64,000 nt of DNA from Undibacterium hunanense (GCF_014284335.1 NZ_JACOGF010000012.1:1-64000), one strand, 5' to 3'. Numbered from the stretch's first letter, positions 54,119 to 63,868 are shown. A program made the numbers and translations. The notes: a model not told the origin generated them from the letters alone.

Positions 54119-55561
54119 TTAATTTTCCAGTATCCAGGTATCCTTGGTACCGCCCCCCTGTGAAGAATTCACTACCAGTGAACCTTCCTGCAGGGCGACG
54201 CGGGTCAGACCACCCGGCACCATGGAGATATGCTTGCCCGACAAGACAAAAGGACGCAAATCAATATGTCGCGGAGCGATGCCGTTTTCTACAAAGGTCG
54301 GGCAGGATGACAATGCCAGCGTAGGCTGGGCGATATATCCGTCCGGCTTGGCCAGCAGGCGCTGACGAAAATCTTCTATCTGCTGCTTGCTGGATGCAGG
54401 CCCGACCAGCATGCCGTAACCGCCGGCGCCATGTACTTCCTTGACCACCAGTTCGGACAGGTTGGCCAGGGTGTAGGAAAGGTCTTCCGGTTTGCGGCAC
54501 TGGAAAGTCGGAACATTATTCAATATCGCTTCTTCAGACAGGTAAAACTTGATCATGTCCGGGACAAAAGGATAGATGGACTTGTCATCTGCCACGCCGG
54601 TGCCGATGGCATTCGCCAGCGTGACCCTGCCAGCGCGATAGACTGACAGCAAGCCAGGGACACCTAGCGAAGAATCCGGGCGGAAGGCCAGCGGATCAAG
54701 AAAATCATCATCAATACGACGATAAATCACGTCGACCCGCTTGGGGCCCCGTGTCGTGCGCATGAAGACGGCATTGTCATTGACAAACAAATCCTGCCCT
54801 TCCACCAGTTCCACGCCCATTTGCTGCGCCAGGAAAGCATGTTCAAAATAGGCAGAGTTATACATGCCGGGGGTCATGACCACTACCGTAGGGTCATCCA
54901 CCCCCATAGGTGCAACCGAGCGCAAATTGTCCAGCAACATATCGGGATAATGATCAACCGGGGCAATCTTGTTGCGGGCAAACAGCTCGGGGAAGAGGCG
55001 CATCATCATCTTGCGGTCTTCCAGCATATACGACACGCCGGAAGGTACGCGCAGATTATCTTCCAGCACATAAAACTCACCTTCACCGGCGCGCACGATA
55101 TCCACACCGGCAATATGGGCATAAATATCGGAAGCGACCGAAATACCCTGCATTTCTGGCCGGTATTGGGCATTTTTGTAGATTTGTCCGGCAGGAATAA
55201 TGCCTGCCTTGATGATTTTCTGGTCATGATAAATATCATGAATGAACATGTTCAGTGCCTGTACCCGCTGCACCAGGCCTTTTTGCAATTGCGCCCATTC
55301 ATTCGCAGGAATGATCCTGGGAATAATGTCGAAGGGAATCAGGCGCTCGGTACCGGCATCGTCGCCATAGACGGCAAAGGTGATGCCAACACGACGGAAG
55401 CTGAGGTCGGCTTCAGCGCGCTTGCGCTGTAGCCTGTCGGCAGACTGCTGTGCCAGCCAGTTGCAAAATTCGCGATAGTGCTCGCGGGTGTGACTGTTGT
55501 TGCCGGGGTTGCCTGGCGTGCCTGCATATTCGGCCGCCATTTCATTGAAAAATTTTGCCAT
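54119..55561 (-). CDS. Circularly permuted ATP-grasp protein of the Anbu operon
   Basis: 480 residues from the ATG at 55561. The DUF404/DUF407-type ATP-grasp ligase: FFNEMAAEYAGT at the start, GISVASDIYAHIAGVDIVRAGEGEFYVLEDNLRVPSGVSYML in the core with the ATP-binding Glu-Asp-Asn-Arg, and VKEVHGAGGYGMLVGP, a glycine-rich lid, toward the C-terminus. It should ligate amino acids or peptides to an unknown acceptor. First gene of the operon. Confidence 0.92.
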   Translation of the reverse strand: MAKFFNEMAAEYAGTPGNPGNNSHTREHYREFCNWLAQQSADRLQRKRAEADLSFRRVGITFAVYGDDAGTERLIPFDIIPRIIPANEWAQLQKGLVQRVQALNMFIHDIYHDQKIIKAGIIPAGQIYKNAQYRPEMQGISVASDIYAHIAGVDIVRAGEGEFYVLEDNLRVPSGVSYMLEDRKMMMRLFPELFARNKIAPVDHYPDMLLDNLRSVAPMGVDDPTVVVMTPGMYNSAYFEHAFLAQQMGVELVEGQDLFVNDNAVFMRTTRGPKRVDVIYRRIDDDFLDPLAFRPDSSLGVPGLLSVYRAGRVTLANAIGTGVADDKSIYPFVPDMIKFYLSEEAILNNVPTFQCRKPEDLSYTLANLSELVVKEVHGAGGYGMLVGPASSKQQIEDFRQRLLAKPDGYIAQPTLALSSCPTFVENGIAPRHIDLRPFVLSGKHISMVPGGLTRVALQEGSLVVNSSQGGGTKDTWILEN

Positions 55562-55780
55562 GTTCAAGTCTCGCGGTTACAGTACTACAACAGCATATCA
55601 AGAAACGTGCCAGTTCTTGTGCTGATTTGCAGTGAGCGAATTTTTCTCAGGCGGGTGTTGTTTGGCGAGCAAAACATGCTTGCCGGATGCAAGATGAAGG
55701 AGTATGCAGGGATATTGAGAAGAAACGCACAAGCTGGCTGGCAGCTTGCGTCGGTATGAACTACGTGGGTGTCGCTACTT
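55562..55780. other. Upstream region of the Anbu operon
   Basis: No gene. Expected to hold the operon promoter; nothing distinctive was identified. Confidence 0.35.
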
Positions 55781-55941
55781 AAAACCTGTTTACGATCTGT
55801 AGCGAGCGAGCGTCAGCGGGGTCAGGGTGACTAAGCGCAGCGCAAAATGCTCATGTACTCTAGTACATGAGCATTTTGAGCAGCACATGAGCCCCGCGTG
55901 GATTCCCATTGCGCTCGCGCAGTAAGATCGTGAACAGGTTT
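55781..55941. repeat. Family 3 repeat (MITE-like, 161 bp) at the purM stop
   Basis: Terminal inverted repeats AAAACCTGTTTACGATCT (55781-55798) and AGATCGTGAACAGGTTTT (55924-55941) match at 17 of 18 positions. The centre is a perfect 16-bp-arm hairpin with arms CAAAATGCTCATGTAC and GTACATGAGCATTTTG (55843-55878, loop TCTA). The right end abuts the purM TAA. A second, larger member is at 63197-63862. No open reading frame is likely inside. Confidence 0.8.
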
Positions 55942-56985
55942 TTAAACTACGATAGTCTGATGCTCATCACCTGCACGTGCACGGATTTCACCAATACGGT
56001 ACACGGTTTCACCGGCTGCGGCCAACTGGGCCAGGGCAGCGTCTGCCAGTTCAGCAGCAACAATCACCACCATGCCGATACCGCAGTTGAATACGCGATG
56101 CATTTCTGCATCAGCGACGCCGCCGTGCTGTTGCAGCCAGGTGAACAGCGGTGGCAATGTCCATGCGTCTTTGTGCAGGACGGCAGTCAGCTTGTCACCC
56201 AGTACACGCGGGACGTTTTCGACCAGGCCACCACCGGTGATGTGGGCCATGCCTTTGACTTCCAGCGATTCCATCAGGGCCAGCAGCGGTTTAACGTAGA
56301 TACGGGTAGGAGCCATCAGGGCATCGCCCAGGCTGCGGCCATGGAAATCAGCACTCAGGTCTGGTTTGGCGACTTCGATGATCTTGCGCACCAGCGAAAA
56401 ACCATTGGAATGGATGCCGGAAGAAGCCAGGCCCAAAATCACGTCACCTGGCTGGATTTTGCTGCCATCAATGATTTTCGACTTTTCTACGGCACCGACC
56501 GCAAAACCGGCCAGATCATATTCACCATCAGGATACATGGACGGCATTTCGGCGGTTTCACCACCGATCAGGGCGCAACCCGCCTGTTCGCAACCAAAGG
56601 CCACGCCCTTGATAACGTCAGTGGCGGTTGCCACGTCCAGCTTGCCGCAGGCAAAATAGTCGAGGAAGAACAGTGGTTCCGCCCCCTGCACCAGAATGTC
56701 ATTGACACTCATGGCCACCAGGTCGATGCCCACGGTGTCATGCTTGTTGAGGTGGAAAGCCAGTTTCAGCTTGGTGCCCACGCCATCAGTGCCGGAAACC
56801 AGGACAGGTTCCTTGTATTTTTTGCTGACTTCAAACATGGCGCCAAAACCGCCTATGCCAGCCATGACACCTTCGCGCATTGTTCGTTTGGCAAAAGGTT
56901 TGATGGCGTCAACCAAGGCGTCGCCAGCGACCATATCGACACCAGCGTCGGCGTAAGAGAGAGAAACAGGGGTAGAAGTGCTCAT
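55942..56985 (-). CDS. purM: Phosphoribosylformylglycinamidine cyclo-ligase
   Basis: 347 residues from the ATG at 56985 ([18 protein letters not shown]). PurM closes the imidazole ring of AIR with ATP in purine synthesis. [46 protein letters not shown] and [13 protein letters not shown] are all PurM motifs. The stop is immediately bordered by a family 3 repeat. Confidence 0.96.
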   Translation of the reverse strand: MSTSTPVSLSYADAGVDMVAGDALVDAIKPFAKRTMREGVMAGIGGFGAMFEVSKKYKEPVLVSGTDGVGTKLKLAFHLNKHDTVGIDLVAMSVNDILVQGAEPLFFLDYFACGKLDVATATDVIKGVAFGCEQAGCALIGGETAEMPSMYPDGEYDLAGFAVGAVEKSKIIDGSKIQPGDVILGLASSGIHSNGFSLVRKIIEVAKPDLSADFHGRSLGDALMAPTRIYVKPLLALMESLEVKGMAHITGGGLVENVPRVLGDKLTAVLHKDAWTLPPLFTWLQQHGGVADAEMHRVFNCGIGMVVIVAAELADAALAQLAAAGETVYRIGEIRARAGDEHQTIVV

Positions 56986-57139
56986 GATATTCGGCAATAG
57001 GGGCAGGAGGCGGTAAAATAGAGAAATTGCCAGAAAAGTCCGGCAAAACCGCTATTTTAACAAATTGACCGCGAAAACTCTGTTTTTTGGGACCATGCAG
57101 CAAATTTGATAACATTTTGACTACTAACCAGCCATAAAA

Positions 57140-58225
57140 ATGCCATTTTCTTTTACGTCGGAGCAAAAACAATCCATGCTGTGGCTGGCCCTGGCATTTG
57201 GCCTGCTGTTACTGCTGTCACTGCTGGGCCCGGTGCTGATGCCCTTCATCGTCGCCAGTATCCTGTCCTATGTGCTGACCCCCTGGGTGGACAAGCTGTG
57301 CGCCCTGCGCATACGCAAATTCAGCCTGCCGCGCTCGGTGGCGGCCACACTGATCATCGTAGTCCTGATTGCGGCAATACTGGCCATGGTCCTGATCATG
57401 GTACCTATCCTGCAAAAGGAAGTACCGCAATTCCAGGATCAGATTCCACGTTTCTTTGACAAGCTGGATCAGATGCTGGCTCCCATGTTGTCTGAATTTG
57501 GCATCAAGGTCCGTCTCGACAGCAATGGCATCAAGGCATTACTGACGGAACAGATGGCCAGCAGCGGTGATGTCATCGGTAAAGCCGTCCTGAATTCGAT
57601 ACGTGTTGGCGGCACTGCCCTGCTCGGTATGGTCGCCAATTTATTGCTGATCCCCATCGTACTGTTCTATCTGCTGATGGACTGGCATGTCCTGATCAAG
57701 CGCCTGAGTCATTTCATACCGCGCCGCTTTGTCAAACAAACCGCCAGTGCAGTCGCCGAAGTCGATGAATTGCTGGCGCAATACCTGCGCGGGCAAATCC
57801 TGGTGATGATCGTGCTGGCCGTGTATTACTCGGTCGCACTCAGCATTGCCCGTTTTGACCTGGCGCTGCCAGTCGGCATCATTACCGGCTTTCTGGTGTT
57901 TATCCCTTACCTGGGTTACGGACTGGGGCTGGTACTGGCGCTGATCGGTGCTATCCTGCAATTTGATGGCTTTAGTGGCCTGGTTTCTGTCGCCATCATT
58001 TATGGCATAGGCCAAATGCTGGAATCGTTTTATCTGACACCACGCCTGGTGGGTGAGCGCATAGGCTTGCATCCTCTGACCGTGATTTTTGCCTTGATGG
58101 CATTCGGGCAACTGTTTGGTTTTATCGGCATCCTGATTGCCCTGCCTGCTTCAGCCATCGTCTCGGTGGCCGTCAAGCACTTGCGTGTGTCTTACATGAA
58201 TAGCTCTTTTTATCGTCAGACATGA
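57140..58225 (+). CDS. AI-2E family membrane permease
   Basis: 361-residue polytopic inner-membrane protein of the AI-2E/PerM family, about eight helices in two blocks. The N-terminus has several hydrophobic stretches (LALAFGLLLLLSLLGPVLM), the middle LLAQYLRGQILVMIVLAVYY is the family core, and the C-terminal LTPRLVGERIGLHPLTVIFA is diagnostic. Members carry autoinducer-2 or Na+/H+; which is not known here. Overlaps hda by four bases. Confidence 0.9.
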   Translation: MPFSFTSEQKQSMLWLALAFGLLLLLSLLGPVLMPFIVASILSYVLTPWVDKLCALRIRKFSLPRSVAATLIIVVLIAAILAMVLIMVPILQKEVPQFQDQIPRFFDKLDQMLAPMLSEFGIKVRLDSNGIKALLTEQMASSGDVIGKAVLNSIRVGGTALLGMVANLLLIPIVLFYLLMDWHVLIKRLSHFIPRRFVKQTASAVAEVDELLAQYLRGQILVMIVLAVYYSVALSIARFDLALPVGIITGFLVFIPYLGYGLGLVLALIGAILQFDGFSGLVSVAIIYGIGQMLESFYLTPRLVGERIGLHPLTVIFALMAFGQLFGFIGILIALPASAIVSVAVKHLRVSYMNSSFYRQT

Positions 58226-58917
58226 GGCAATTATTACTGGATCTGGACGCGCAGAAATTGCCGTCCCTTGCCACCTTTGTGGTCGGGCAAAATGCTGAAC
58301 TGGCGCAGTTGCTGGGCCTGTTTGCCCAGCGCATCACCAGCCAGTATGGCGAACGCTCGGTATATATCTGGGGCGAAGCCGGTGCCGGCAAGACCCATTT
58401 GCTGCATGCACTGGCGGATGATGCCTCGGCCCGCTACATCCCGGCTGATGCACCGGAAAGTGCCTTTGACTTCACCGAAGGTGTCAGCCTGTATCTGCTG
58501 GACGACTGTGACCAGTTGCCGCCGCTGAATCAGATCGCAGCCTTCAATCTGTTCAATGAAGCCCGTGCGCATGGCGGTTTTTTGGTCGGTGCCGGCAATC
58601 ATCCGCCCATGATTTTGAATGTACGTGACGACTTGCGCACCCGTTTTGGCTGGGGCCTGATCTATCAGGTGCATGGCCTCACCGACGAAGACAAGATCGA
58701 TGCCCTGGAACGTGCCGCCCACGCCCGCGGGATACAACTGTCGGCGGGCGTGTTACCCTATCTGATTACCCACTATCGGCGCGATATGAGTTATTTATCC
58801 GATATGCTTGATCAGCTGGACCATTATTCACTGGAAACCAAACGCCCTATTACCCTGCCGCTGCTGCGCGAACTGATGTTGCAGCAACAACCGGGCCCAG
58901 ACTCTACACATGACTAG
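58222..58917 (+). CDS. hda: DnaA regulatory inactivator Hda
   Basis: 231 residues. Hda stimulates ATP hydrolysis by DnaA at the sliding clamp, preventing re-initiation. The clamp-binding peptide is at the N-terminus (QLLLDL in MRQLLLDLDAQ); Walker A is GEAGAGKTHLLHAL (about 53-66) and Walker B LLDDCDQLP. It overlaps the HAD gene by 8 bp, so the pair is translationally coupled. Confidence 0.93.
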   Translation: MRQLLLDLDAQKLPSLATFVVGQNAELAQLLGLFAQRITSQYGERSVYIWGEAGAGKTHLLHALADDASARYIPADAPESAFDFTEGVSLYLLDDCDQLPPLNQIAAFNLFNEARAHGGFLVGAGNHPPMILNVRDDLRTRFGWGLIYQVHGLTDEDKIDALERAAHARGIQLSAGVLPYLITHYRRDMSYLSDMLDQLDHYSLETKRPITLPLLRELMLQQQPGPDSTHD

Positions 58918-59608
58918 CATGCGCAATATCGCCTTATTTGATCTTGATCACACCCTGATCCCCATCGATTCTGATTTTGAATGGGGACAGTTCCTGTGCC
59001 GCACCGGTGCCGTCGATGCCGATGCATTTGCCCGTCGCAATGCCGATTTTTTTGCCCAATACCAGGCTGGCACGCTCGACCCGGTGGAATACCTGGAATT
59101 TGCCCTGGGTACGCTGGCACAATTCCCGCGCACCACGCTGGATGAACTGCATGCACAATTCATGCAGGAAGTCATACAGCCTGTCTTGTTGCCAGCAGCC
59201 TATGATTTGATCAAAAAGCATCAGGATCAGGATGATCTGATCGCCATCATTACCGCCACCAATCGCTTTGTTACCGCACCGATAGCAAAAGCCTTGGGGG
59301 TACAGCACCTGATGGCTGCCGAACCGGAACTGGATGCAGCAGGCAATATCACCGGCAAACTGCTGGGCGTGCCCAGTTCGGGTGCTGGCAAGATCGTGCA
59401 TTTGCAGGACTGGCTGGCAAAGCAGGAAGTGACACCGCTAAGGCAACTCAGCGACTTTAACCATAGTTATTTTTACAGCGATTCGCAAAACGATATTCCG
59501 CTACTGGAACGCGTCAGCCACCCTGTCGCCACCAACCCCAATGAAAAACTGCGCGCCTATGCACAGACCAAGGGTTGGCCTCAACTTCACCTGTTTGACA
59601 AGCAATGA
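58910..59608 (+). CDS. HAD-family (HAD-IB, SerB-like) phosphatase
   Basis: 232 residues. Motif I is ALFDLDHTLIP with the nucleophile Asp, motif II IITATNRF, motif III/IV FYSDSQNDIPLLERV. The family phosphorylates/dephosphorylates small metabolites; histidinol-phosphate or similar substrates are known for relatives. It overlaps hda and is followed by pcnB with a 4-bp overlap. Confidence 0.88.
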   Translation: MTSMRNIALFDLDHTLIPIDSDFEWGQFLCRTGAVDADAFARRNADFFAQYQAGTLDPVEYLEFALGTLAQFPRTTLDELHAQFMQEVIQPVLLPAAYDLIKKHQDQDDLIAIITATNRFVTAPIAKALGVQHLMAAEPELDAAGNITGKLLGVPSSGAGKIVHLQDWLAKQEVTPLRQLSDFNHSYFYSDSQNDIPLLERVSHPVATNPNEKLRAYAQTKGWPQLHLFDKQ

Positions 59609-60966
59609 TCAAGAAATTTATTCGCAAAATACTCGGCGTTAAAAACAAGAGCGATGTCGCCAGCGCCAACAGCAAGCCGACTGTGCTGGGTCCCAAAGAC
59701 CACGGCATAGACCCGCAACTGGTGTCTGCGAATGCCATACGCATCACCCAGACCCTGCAAGAAAATGGCTTTAAAGCCTTTGTCGTCGGTGGTGCGGTAC
59801 GTGATTTGCTGACCGGCGTCAAACCCAAGGACTTTGACATTGCCACCAATGCCACGCCGGAACAGGTGAAACGTCTGTTTCGTCGTGCCTTCATCATAGG
59901 CCGTCGCTTCCAGATCGTGCACGTGATGTTTGGCCAGGATCTGCTGGAAGTCACCACCTTCCGTGGCGCTGCCACCGATGGTGCCCCCAAGGATGAACAT
60001 GGCCGCGTACTGCGCGACAATACCTTTGGTGAACAGCACGAAGATGCGGCGCGGCGCGACTTTACCGTCAACGCCATGTATTACGATCCGGCCACACAAA
60101 CCGTGCTCGACTATCACGGCGGCATGAAGGACGTGAAAAAGAAAACCCTGCGCATCATCGGTGTGCCGGAAGCGCGTTATCGCGAAGACCCGGTGCGCAT
60201 GCTGCGTGTCGTGCGTTTTGCCGCAAAACTGCAATTCAACATTGATGCGGCAACACGTGCACCGATCCCGGTGATGGCCCCGCTCATCAACAATGTGCCG
60301 GCAGCGCGCGTGTTTGATGAAATGCTGAAATTGCTGACCAGCGGCCATGCCATGGCCTGCCTGCAACAACTGCGCAAAGAAGGTCTGCATCATGGCCTGA
60401 TGCCCTTGCTGGATGTCGTACTGGAACAGCCCCTGGGTGAAAAATTTGTCACCCTGGCACTGGCCAATACCGACCTGCGCGTACAGCAGGGCAAACCGGT
60501 GTCACCCGGCTTTTTGTTTGCGTCCCTGCTGTGGCATCAGGTCGTGGAAAAATGGGAAGCCTACAAGGCTGCCGGTGAATTCCCCATCCCCGCCCTGCAC
60601 CTGGCGGCTGATGATGTACTGAATACCCAGACCGATGCCCTGGCAATACAGCGCAAGATAGGCTCCGACATGCGCGATATCTGGGCCATGCAACCACGCT
60701 TTGAAAAACGGGTCGGCAAGACGCCTTATAAAATGCTGGAACATCCACGCCTGCGTGCCGGTTACGATTTCCTGTTGTTACGTTGCGCATCAGGTGAAAT
60801 TGATGCCGACCTGGGCGAATGGTGGACCGACTTTATTGATGGCGAAGCCGAAGAACGCGAGCGCCTGATCAATAGCAAACCCAAGGCCACCGCAGCCGAA
60901 GCCGGTGTCAAAAAACGCCGTCCACGCCGCCGTGCACCACGTAAAGCGGCTGCCGCTGCAGAATGA
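59605..60966 (+). CDS. pcnB: Poly(A) polymerase
   Basis: 453 residues. It adds poly(A) to RNA and thereby speeds turnover. The nucleotidyltransferase core has GGAVRDLLTGVKPKDFDIAT (about 65-84) with the metal-binding Asp pair, RRAFIIGRRFQIVHV, and the RNA-binding domain RRDFTVNAMYYD. The C-terminal tail is Lys/Arg-rich (KKRRPRRRAPRKA). It overlaps folK by 4 bp. Confidence 0.94.
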   Translation: MIKKFIRKILGVKNKSDVASANSKPTVLGPKDHGIDPQLVSANAIRITQTLQENGFKAFVVGGAVRDLLTGVKPKDFDIATNATPEQVKRLFRRAFIIGRRFQIVHVMFGQDLLEVTTFRGAATDGAPKDEHGRVLRDNTFGEQHEDAARRDFTVNAMYYDPATQTVLDYHGGMKDVKKKTLRIIGVPEARYREDPVRMLRVVRFAAKLQFNIDAATRAPIPVMAPLINNVPAARVFDEMLKLLTSGHAMACLQQLRKEGLHHGLMPLLDVVLEQPLGEKFVTLALANTDLRVQQGKPVSPGFLFASLLWHQVVEKWEAYKAAGEFPIPALHLAADDVLNTQTDALAIQRKIGSDMRDIWAMQPRFEKRVGKTPYKMLEHPRLRAGYDFLLLRCASGEIDADLGEWWTDFIDGEAEERERLINSKPKATAAEAGVKKRRPRRRAPRKAAAAAE

Positions 60967-61448
60967 GCATGCAAGTTTTTATCGGCATAGGCGCCAATCT
61001 GGGTGATGCCAAAACCACCGTTGCACTGGCCATCGCAGCCCTGGCAAAAGCGCCGGATACTATCCTGGTGGCACAGTCTGCCCTGTTTGGCAGTGCGCCA
61101 GTCGATTCATCCGGCGACGATTATGTCAATGCCGTCTCCGAACTGAACACCCGCCTGAGCGCCACTGCCCTGCTGCAACATCTGCAAGCCATAGAACTGG
61201 CCCACGGACGCGAGCGTCCCTACCACAATGCGCCACGCACGCTGGATCTGGACCTGCTGTTGTATGGCGCAGAAAAAATCCAGACCGCCGAATTGCAGGT
61301 CCCACATCCACGCATGACAGAGCGGGCTTTTGTGCTACTGCCACTATTACAACTGGCCGCCGATATCCACATCCCCGGCAAAGGCCATGCGAAAGATTTC
61401 GTCGCCGCCGTCGCCGGTCAGCGCATCTACGAATTACCCCCCAACTGA
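60963..61448 (+). CDS. folK: 6-hydroxymethyl-7,8-dihydropterin pyrophosphokinase
   Basis: 161 residues, usual for HPPK. It transfers pyrophosphate from ATP to the pterin in folate synthesis. FIGIGANLGDAKTTVALAI and RPYHNAPRTLDLDLLLYG (the signature with its two Asp) are present, and HPRMTERAFVLLPLLQLA follows. Ends an overlapping run hda-HAD-pcnB-folK. Confidence 0.95.
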   Translation: MSMQVFIGIGANLGDAKTTVALAIAALAKAPDTILVAQSALFGSAPVDSSGDDYVNAVSELNTRLSATALLQHLQAIELAHGRERPYHNAPRTLDLDLLLYGAEKIQTAELQVPHPRMTERAFVLLPLLQLAADIHIPGKGHAKDFVAAVAGQRIYELPPN

Positions 61449-61499
61449 ACACGCCGCCAACATGTCATCAATATGCGGCATAGCCCAACGCGAGGTCCC

Positions 61500-61847
61500 A
61501 TGCAAATCCCCATCATCGTCCAGACCACAGGCCTGCTGATACTCTCCAACGTCTTCATGACCGTCGCCTGGTATGGTCACCTGAAAAACTTTTCCACCAA
61601 AGCCTGGTGGATAGCCGCCCTCGCCAGCTGGGGCATCGCCCTGTTCGAATACCTGCTGCAAGTGCCCGCCAACAGAATCGGCTACACTACCTACAGCCTG
61701 GCACAACTAAAGATATTACAGGAAGCCCTGACCCTGATCGTCTTCGTTCCCTTCGCCATGTTTTACATGGGACAGCCATTCAAACTGGATTATGTGTGGG
61801 CCGGTTTGTGTCTGGTAGGCGCCGTGTATTTTATTTTTAGAAGCTGA
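61500..61847 (+). CDS. DUF486/DMT-family small membrane protein
   Basis: 115 residues from ATG at 61500, the family's typical length; a frame starting at 61473 adds nine residues and is less likely. Four membrane helices are evident (IIVQTTGLLILSNVFMTVAW, WWIAALASWGIALFEYLL, ILQEALTLIVFVPFAMFYM, and VWAGLCLVGAVYFIF), with HLKNF and PANRIGY between them. It belongs to the drug/metabolite superfamily-like DUF486 proteins; function unknown. Confidence 0.88.
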   Translation: MQIPIIVQTTGLLILSNVFMTVAWYGHLKNFSTKAWWIAALASWGIALFEYLLQVPANRIGYTTYSLAQLKILQEALTLIVFVPFAMFYMGQPFKLDYVWAGLCLVGAVYFIFRS

Positions 61848-61895
61848 ATGAACACAGGTTTATCGAAGCGAGAAAAACGGTAAATAAGCTATGTT

Positions 61896-61985
61896 TTGAA
61901 TTTGATTTTGCTTTTGAATTTGATTTTGTTTTTGAATTTGATTTTGCTTTTGAATTTGCAATTGTTTTTGACCTTGCCTTTGACT
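61896..61985 (+). repeat. 18-bp tandem array leading into structured repeat copy D
   Basis: Five 18-bp units: ttgaatttgattttgctt (with one-base changes) three times, then ttgaatttgcaattgttt and ttgaccttgcctttgact. Copy B at 1515-1586 has four units of the same period but different sequence. It starts about 50 bp after the DUF486 stop. Confidence 0.8.
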
Positions 61986-62222
61986 TTAATCCGCTTGGGA
62001 CGTAGCAATTTGTGCATCACAGAAAATGGATCAGAAAGCTTCGTGTTTGAGCGAAGCGAGTTTCGAAGCTTTCCCATTTTTTGTGATGCACAAATTGTGC
62101 TGAAGCGCAGCGCAAGCACCCGAAGGGCAAGTCTGCGGTCGCCTTTCTTTGATTCCTTTCTTTGGCGAAGCAAAGAAAGGAATTCGGCCGCCGGGCCGAA
62201 ACCCGGCCTGGTCAATCAGCGG
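61986..62222 (+). repeat. Structured interspersed repeat, copy D
   Basis: The conserved block TTAATCCGCTTGGGACG is followed by hairpin I (62007-62096), hairpin II (62152-62183, arms attcctttctttg / caaagaaaggaat around GCGAAG) and hairpin III (62190-62207). It lacks the caaagtacggc and PAKAG-like tail of copies B and C. Confidence 0.85.
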
Positions 62223-62383
62223 CAATAGAATTTACCTACAAATAATAGAAAATAAAAGTAGCCAGAACTTACGAACAAATCGGAATTAAGAATAAAGAAA
62301 AATAACAATTAGAAGATGTAGGTGGAGACAAACATCGCTGTCAAACAAAAACCAAACGACAGCATCACCTCTGGAGAAAAAGA

Positions 62384-63196
62384 ATGGCTGAATATTTGCA
62401 AGACCGTAAAGCAGTAAGCATTCCCGGCTTAATCAGCATGCGTGAGAAAGGTGAAAAAATCACCATGCTCACCTGCTACGACGCCAGTTTCGCATCCCTG
62501 ATGGACCGCTGCGGTGTAGAAGTTTTACTCATTGGTGATTCCCTCGGCATGGTATGCCAGGGGCACGACTCCACCCTGCCGGTGACACTGCAGGATATCG
62601 CCTACCACACCGCCGCCGTCGCCCGTGGCAATCAAAAAGCCCTGGTGGTGGCCGACATGCCCTTTGGCAGCTACGCCACGCCGGAAGCTGCCTTCAACAG
62701 CGCTGTGCAACTGGTACAGGCCGGTGCGCAAATGGTCAAACTCGAAGGTGGTACCTGGTTGCTGCCGACCATCAAGTTTTTGACCGAGCGCTCCATACCC
62801 GTCTGCGCGCATCTGGGCCTGACACCACAATCCGTCCATCAATTAGGGGGCTACAAGGTACAGGGCAAGACCGATGCGTCGGCCAGCCTGCTCAAGGCAG
62901 AGGCGCTGGCAGTACAAGAGGCTGGTGCCACCATGATCGTGCTGGAAGCAATTCCCGCCAGCCTGGGCAAGGAAGTGACAGAGTCCCTGCATATCCCCAC
63001 CATAGGCATAGGTGCCGGTGTCGATTGCGCTGGCCAGGTTCTGGTCATGCATGATTTGCTGGGCGTGTTCCCTGGCCGCAAAGCCCGTTTCGTGAAAAAT
63101 TTCATGGAAGGCCAGACCAGCATTGATGCAGCCGTGCTGGCGTATGTGGCAGCTGTTAAAGATCAGTCTTTCCCAGCGCTGGAACACAGTTTCTAA
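62384..63196 (+). CDS. panB: 3-methyl-2-oxobutanoate hydroxymethyltransferase
   Basis: 270 residues. PanB makes ketopantoate in pantothenate synthesis using methylene-[46 protein letters not shown] contains the metal-binding Asp residues, MVKLEGG and VLEAIPASL the Glu residues, and [21 protein letters not shown] the final loop. The ATG has a ggagaaaaaga ribosome-binding site. The stop lies directly against a family 3 repeat. panC is not present. Confidence 0.96.
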   Translation: MAEYLQDRKAVSIPGLISMREKGEKITMLTCYDASFASLMDRCGVEVLLIGDSLGMVCQGHDSTLPVTLQDIAYHTAAVARGNQKALVVADMPFGSYATPEAAFNSAVQLVQAGAQMVKLEGGTWLLPTIKFLTERSIPVCAHLGLTPQSVHQLGGYKVQGKTDASASLLKAEALAVQEAGATMIVLEAIPASLGKEVTESLHIPTIGIGAGVDCAGQVLVMHDLLGVFPGRKARFVKNFMEGQTSIDAAVLAYVAAVKDQSFPALEHSF

Positions 63197-63862
63197 GAAC
63201 CTGTTTACGATCTGTGGCAAGCGTGCGTCAGCGGGGTCAGGGTAAACATGCACAGCACAAACCCCGCGTATTCGCACGCATAATTTTGGGCTGAATATTG
63301 ACATTTTTTCAGTCTTGACATGCGTGATTACGTTACACTAATTACGCCTTGGTGCCCCTGTGTTAAATTTTAATTCTCAACGCCATACAAAACGATCTTT
63401 CAAAATAGAGATGAATTGATGAAAAAAGTACTCTTTCTCTGCGCGTTAATCGCCGGTTGTCAATCAGTGAGTCCGGTTGTGTCCATTGGTAAAGATTCCT
63501 ACATGGTAGGTGCAAATGCGCGTGGAGGCCTTACCTCTGACGCAGAAGTCACTGCGCTTAGTGTGCGACGTGCAACAGAATGGTGTGAAGCTCAAGGCAA
63601 GCAAATGGAACTGACTAACTCAACCAATTCTGGGACACAAGGTTGGACACCTCAGCAGTCCCAAATTATGTTTAAATGCGTCCCTAAATAAGACCGGAAA
63701 GATGCGAATATCCCAGCGTATTCGCACACATTTTTCGTCAAAATATCTCACTCCCCCCACGCACGCGTAAACGCTAATAAGTTACTAAACCCCTTAGCCC
63801 GCGTAGGTACAAGCCCCGCGTGGGCTCCGGTTGCGCACACGCTTAAAATCGTAAACAGGTTC
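63197..63862. repeat. Family 3 composite repeat carrying a lipoprotein gene
   Basis: The left end is gaacctgtttacgatctg, directly after the panB TAA; the right end is its inverse aaaatcgtaaacaggttc. The inner blocks gcgtcagcggggtcaggg and gccccgcgtggg match the 161-bp member at 55.8 kb. Between them lies about 430 bp with a small gene. gcgtattcgcac occurs on both sides of the gene (63267 and 63716) as a direct repeat. Confidence 0.65.
63419..63691 (+). CDS. Small predicted lipoprotein
   Basis: 90 residues from ATG at 63419. The signal peptide ends in the lipobox LIAGC (Cys14). The mature part has the pattern GKDSYMVGANARGG and later VRRATEWCEAQGKQMEL, which I have seen in a family of small proteobacterial lipoproteins of unknown function, then a Cys (MFKCVPK) that may pair with Cys in WCEAQ. 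It lies inside a repeat-bounded segment, so it may be mobile or captured. Confidence 0.75.
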   Translation: MKKVLFLCALIAGCQSVSPVVSIGKDSYMVGANARGGLTSDAEVTALSVRRATEWCEAQGKQMELTNSTNSGTQGWTPQQSQIMFKCVPK

Positions 63863-63868
63863 TAAAAC

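Noticed and set aside
55909..57000. 363-codon plus-strand frame opposite purM
   Set aside because: It is antisense to a certain purM gene, His/Gln-rich as expected for the shadow of that codon usage, and has no recognisable domain.
61893..61985. Possible CRISPR array from the 18-bp repeats
   Set aside because: Units are contiguous without spacers, and no cas gene is present.
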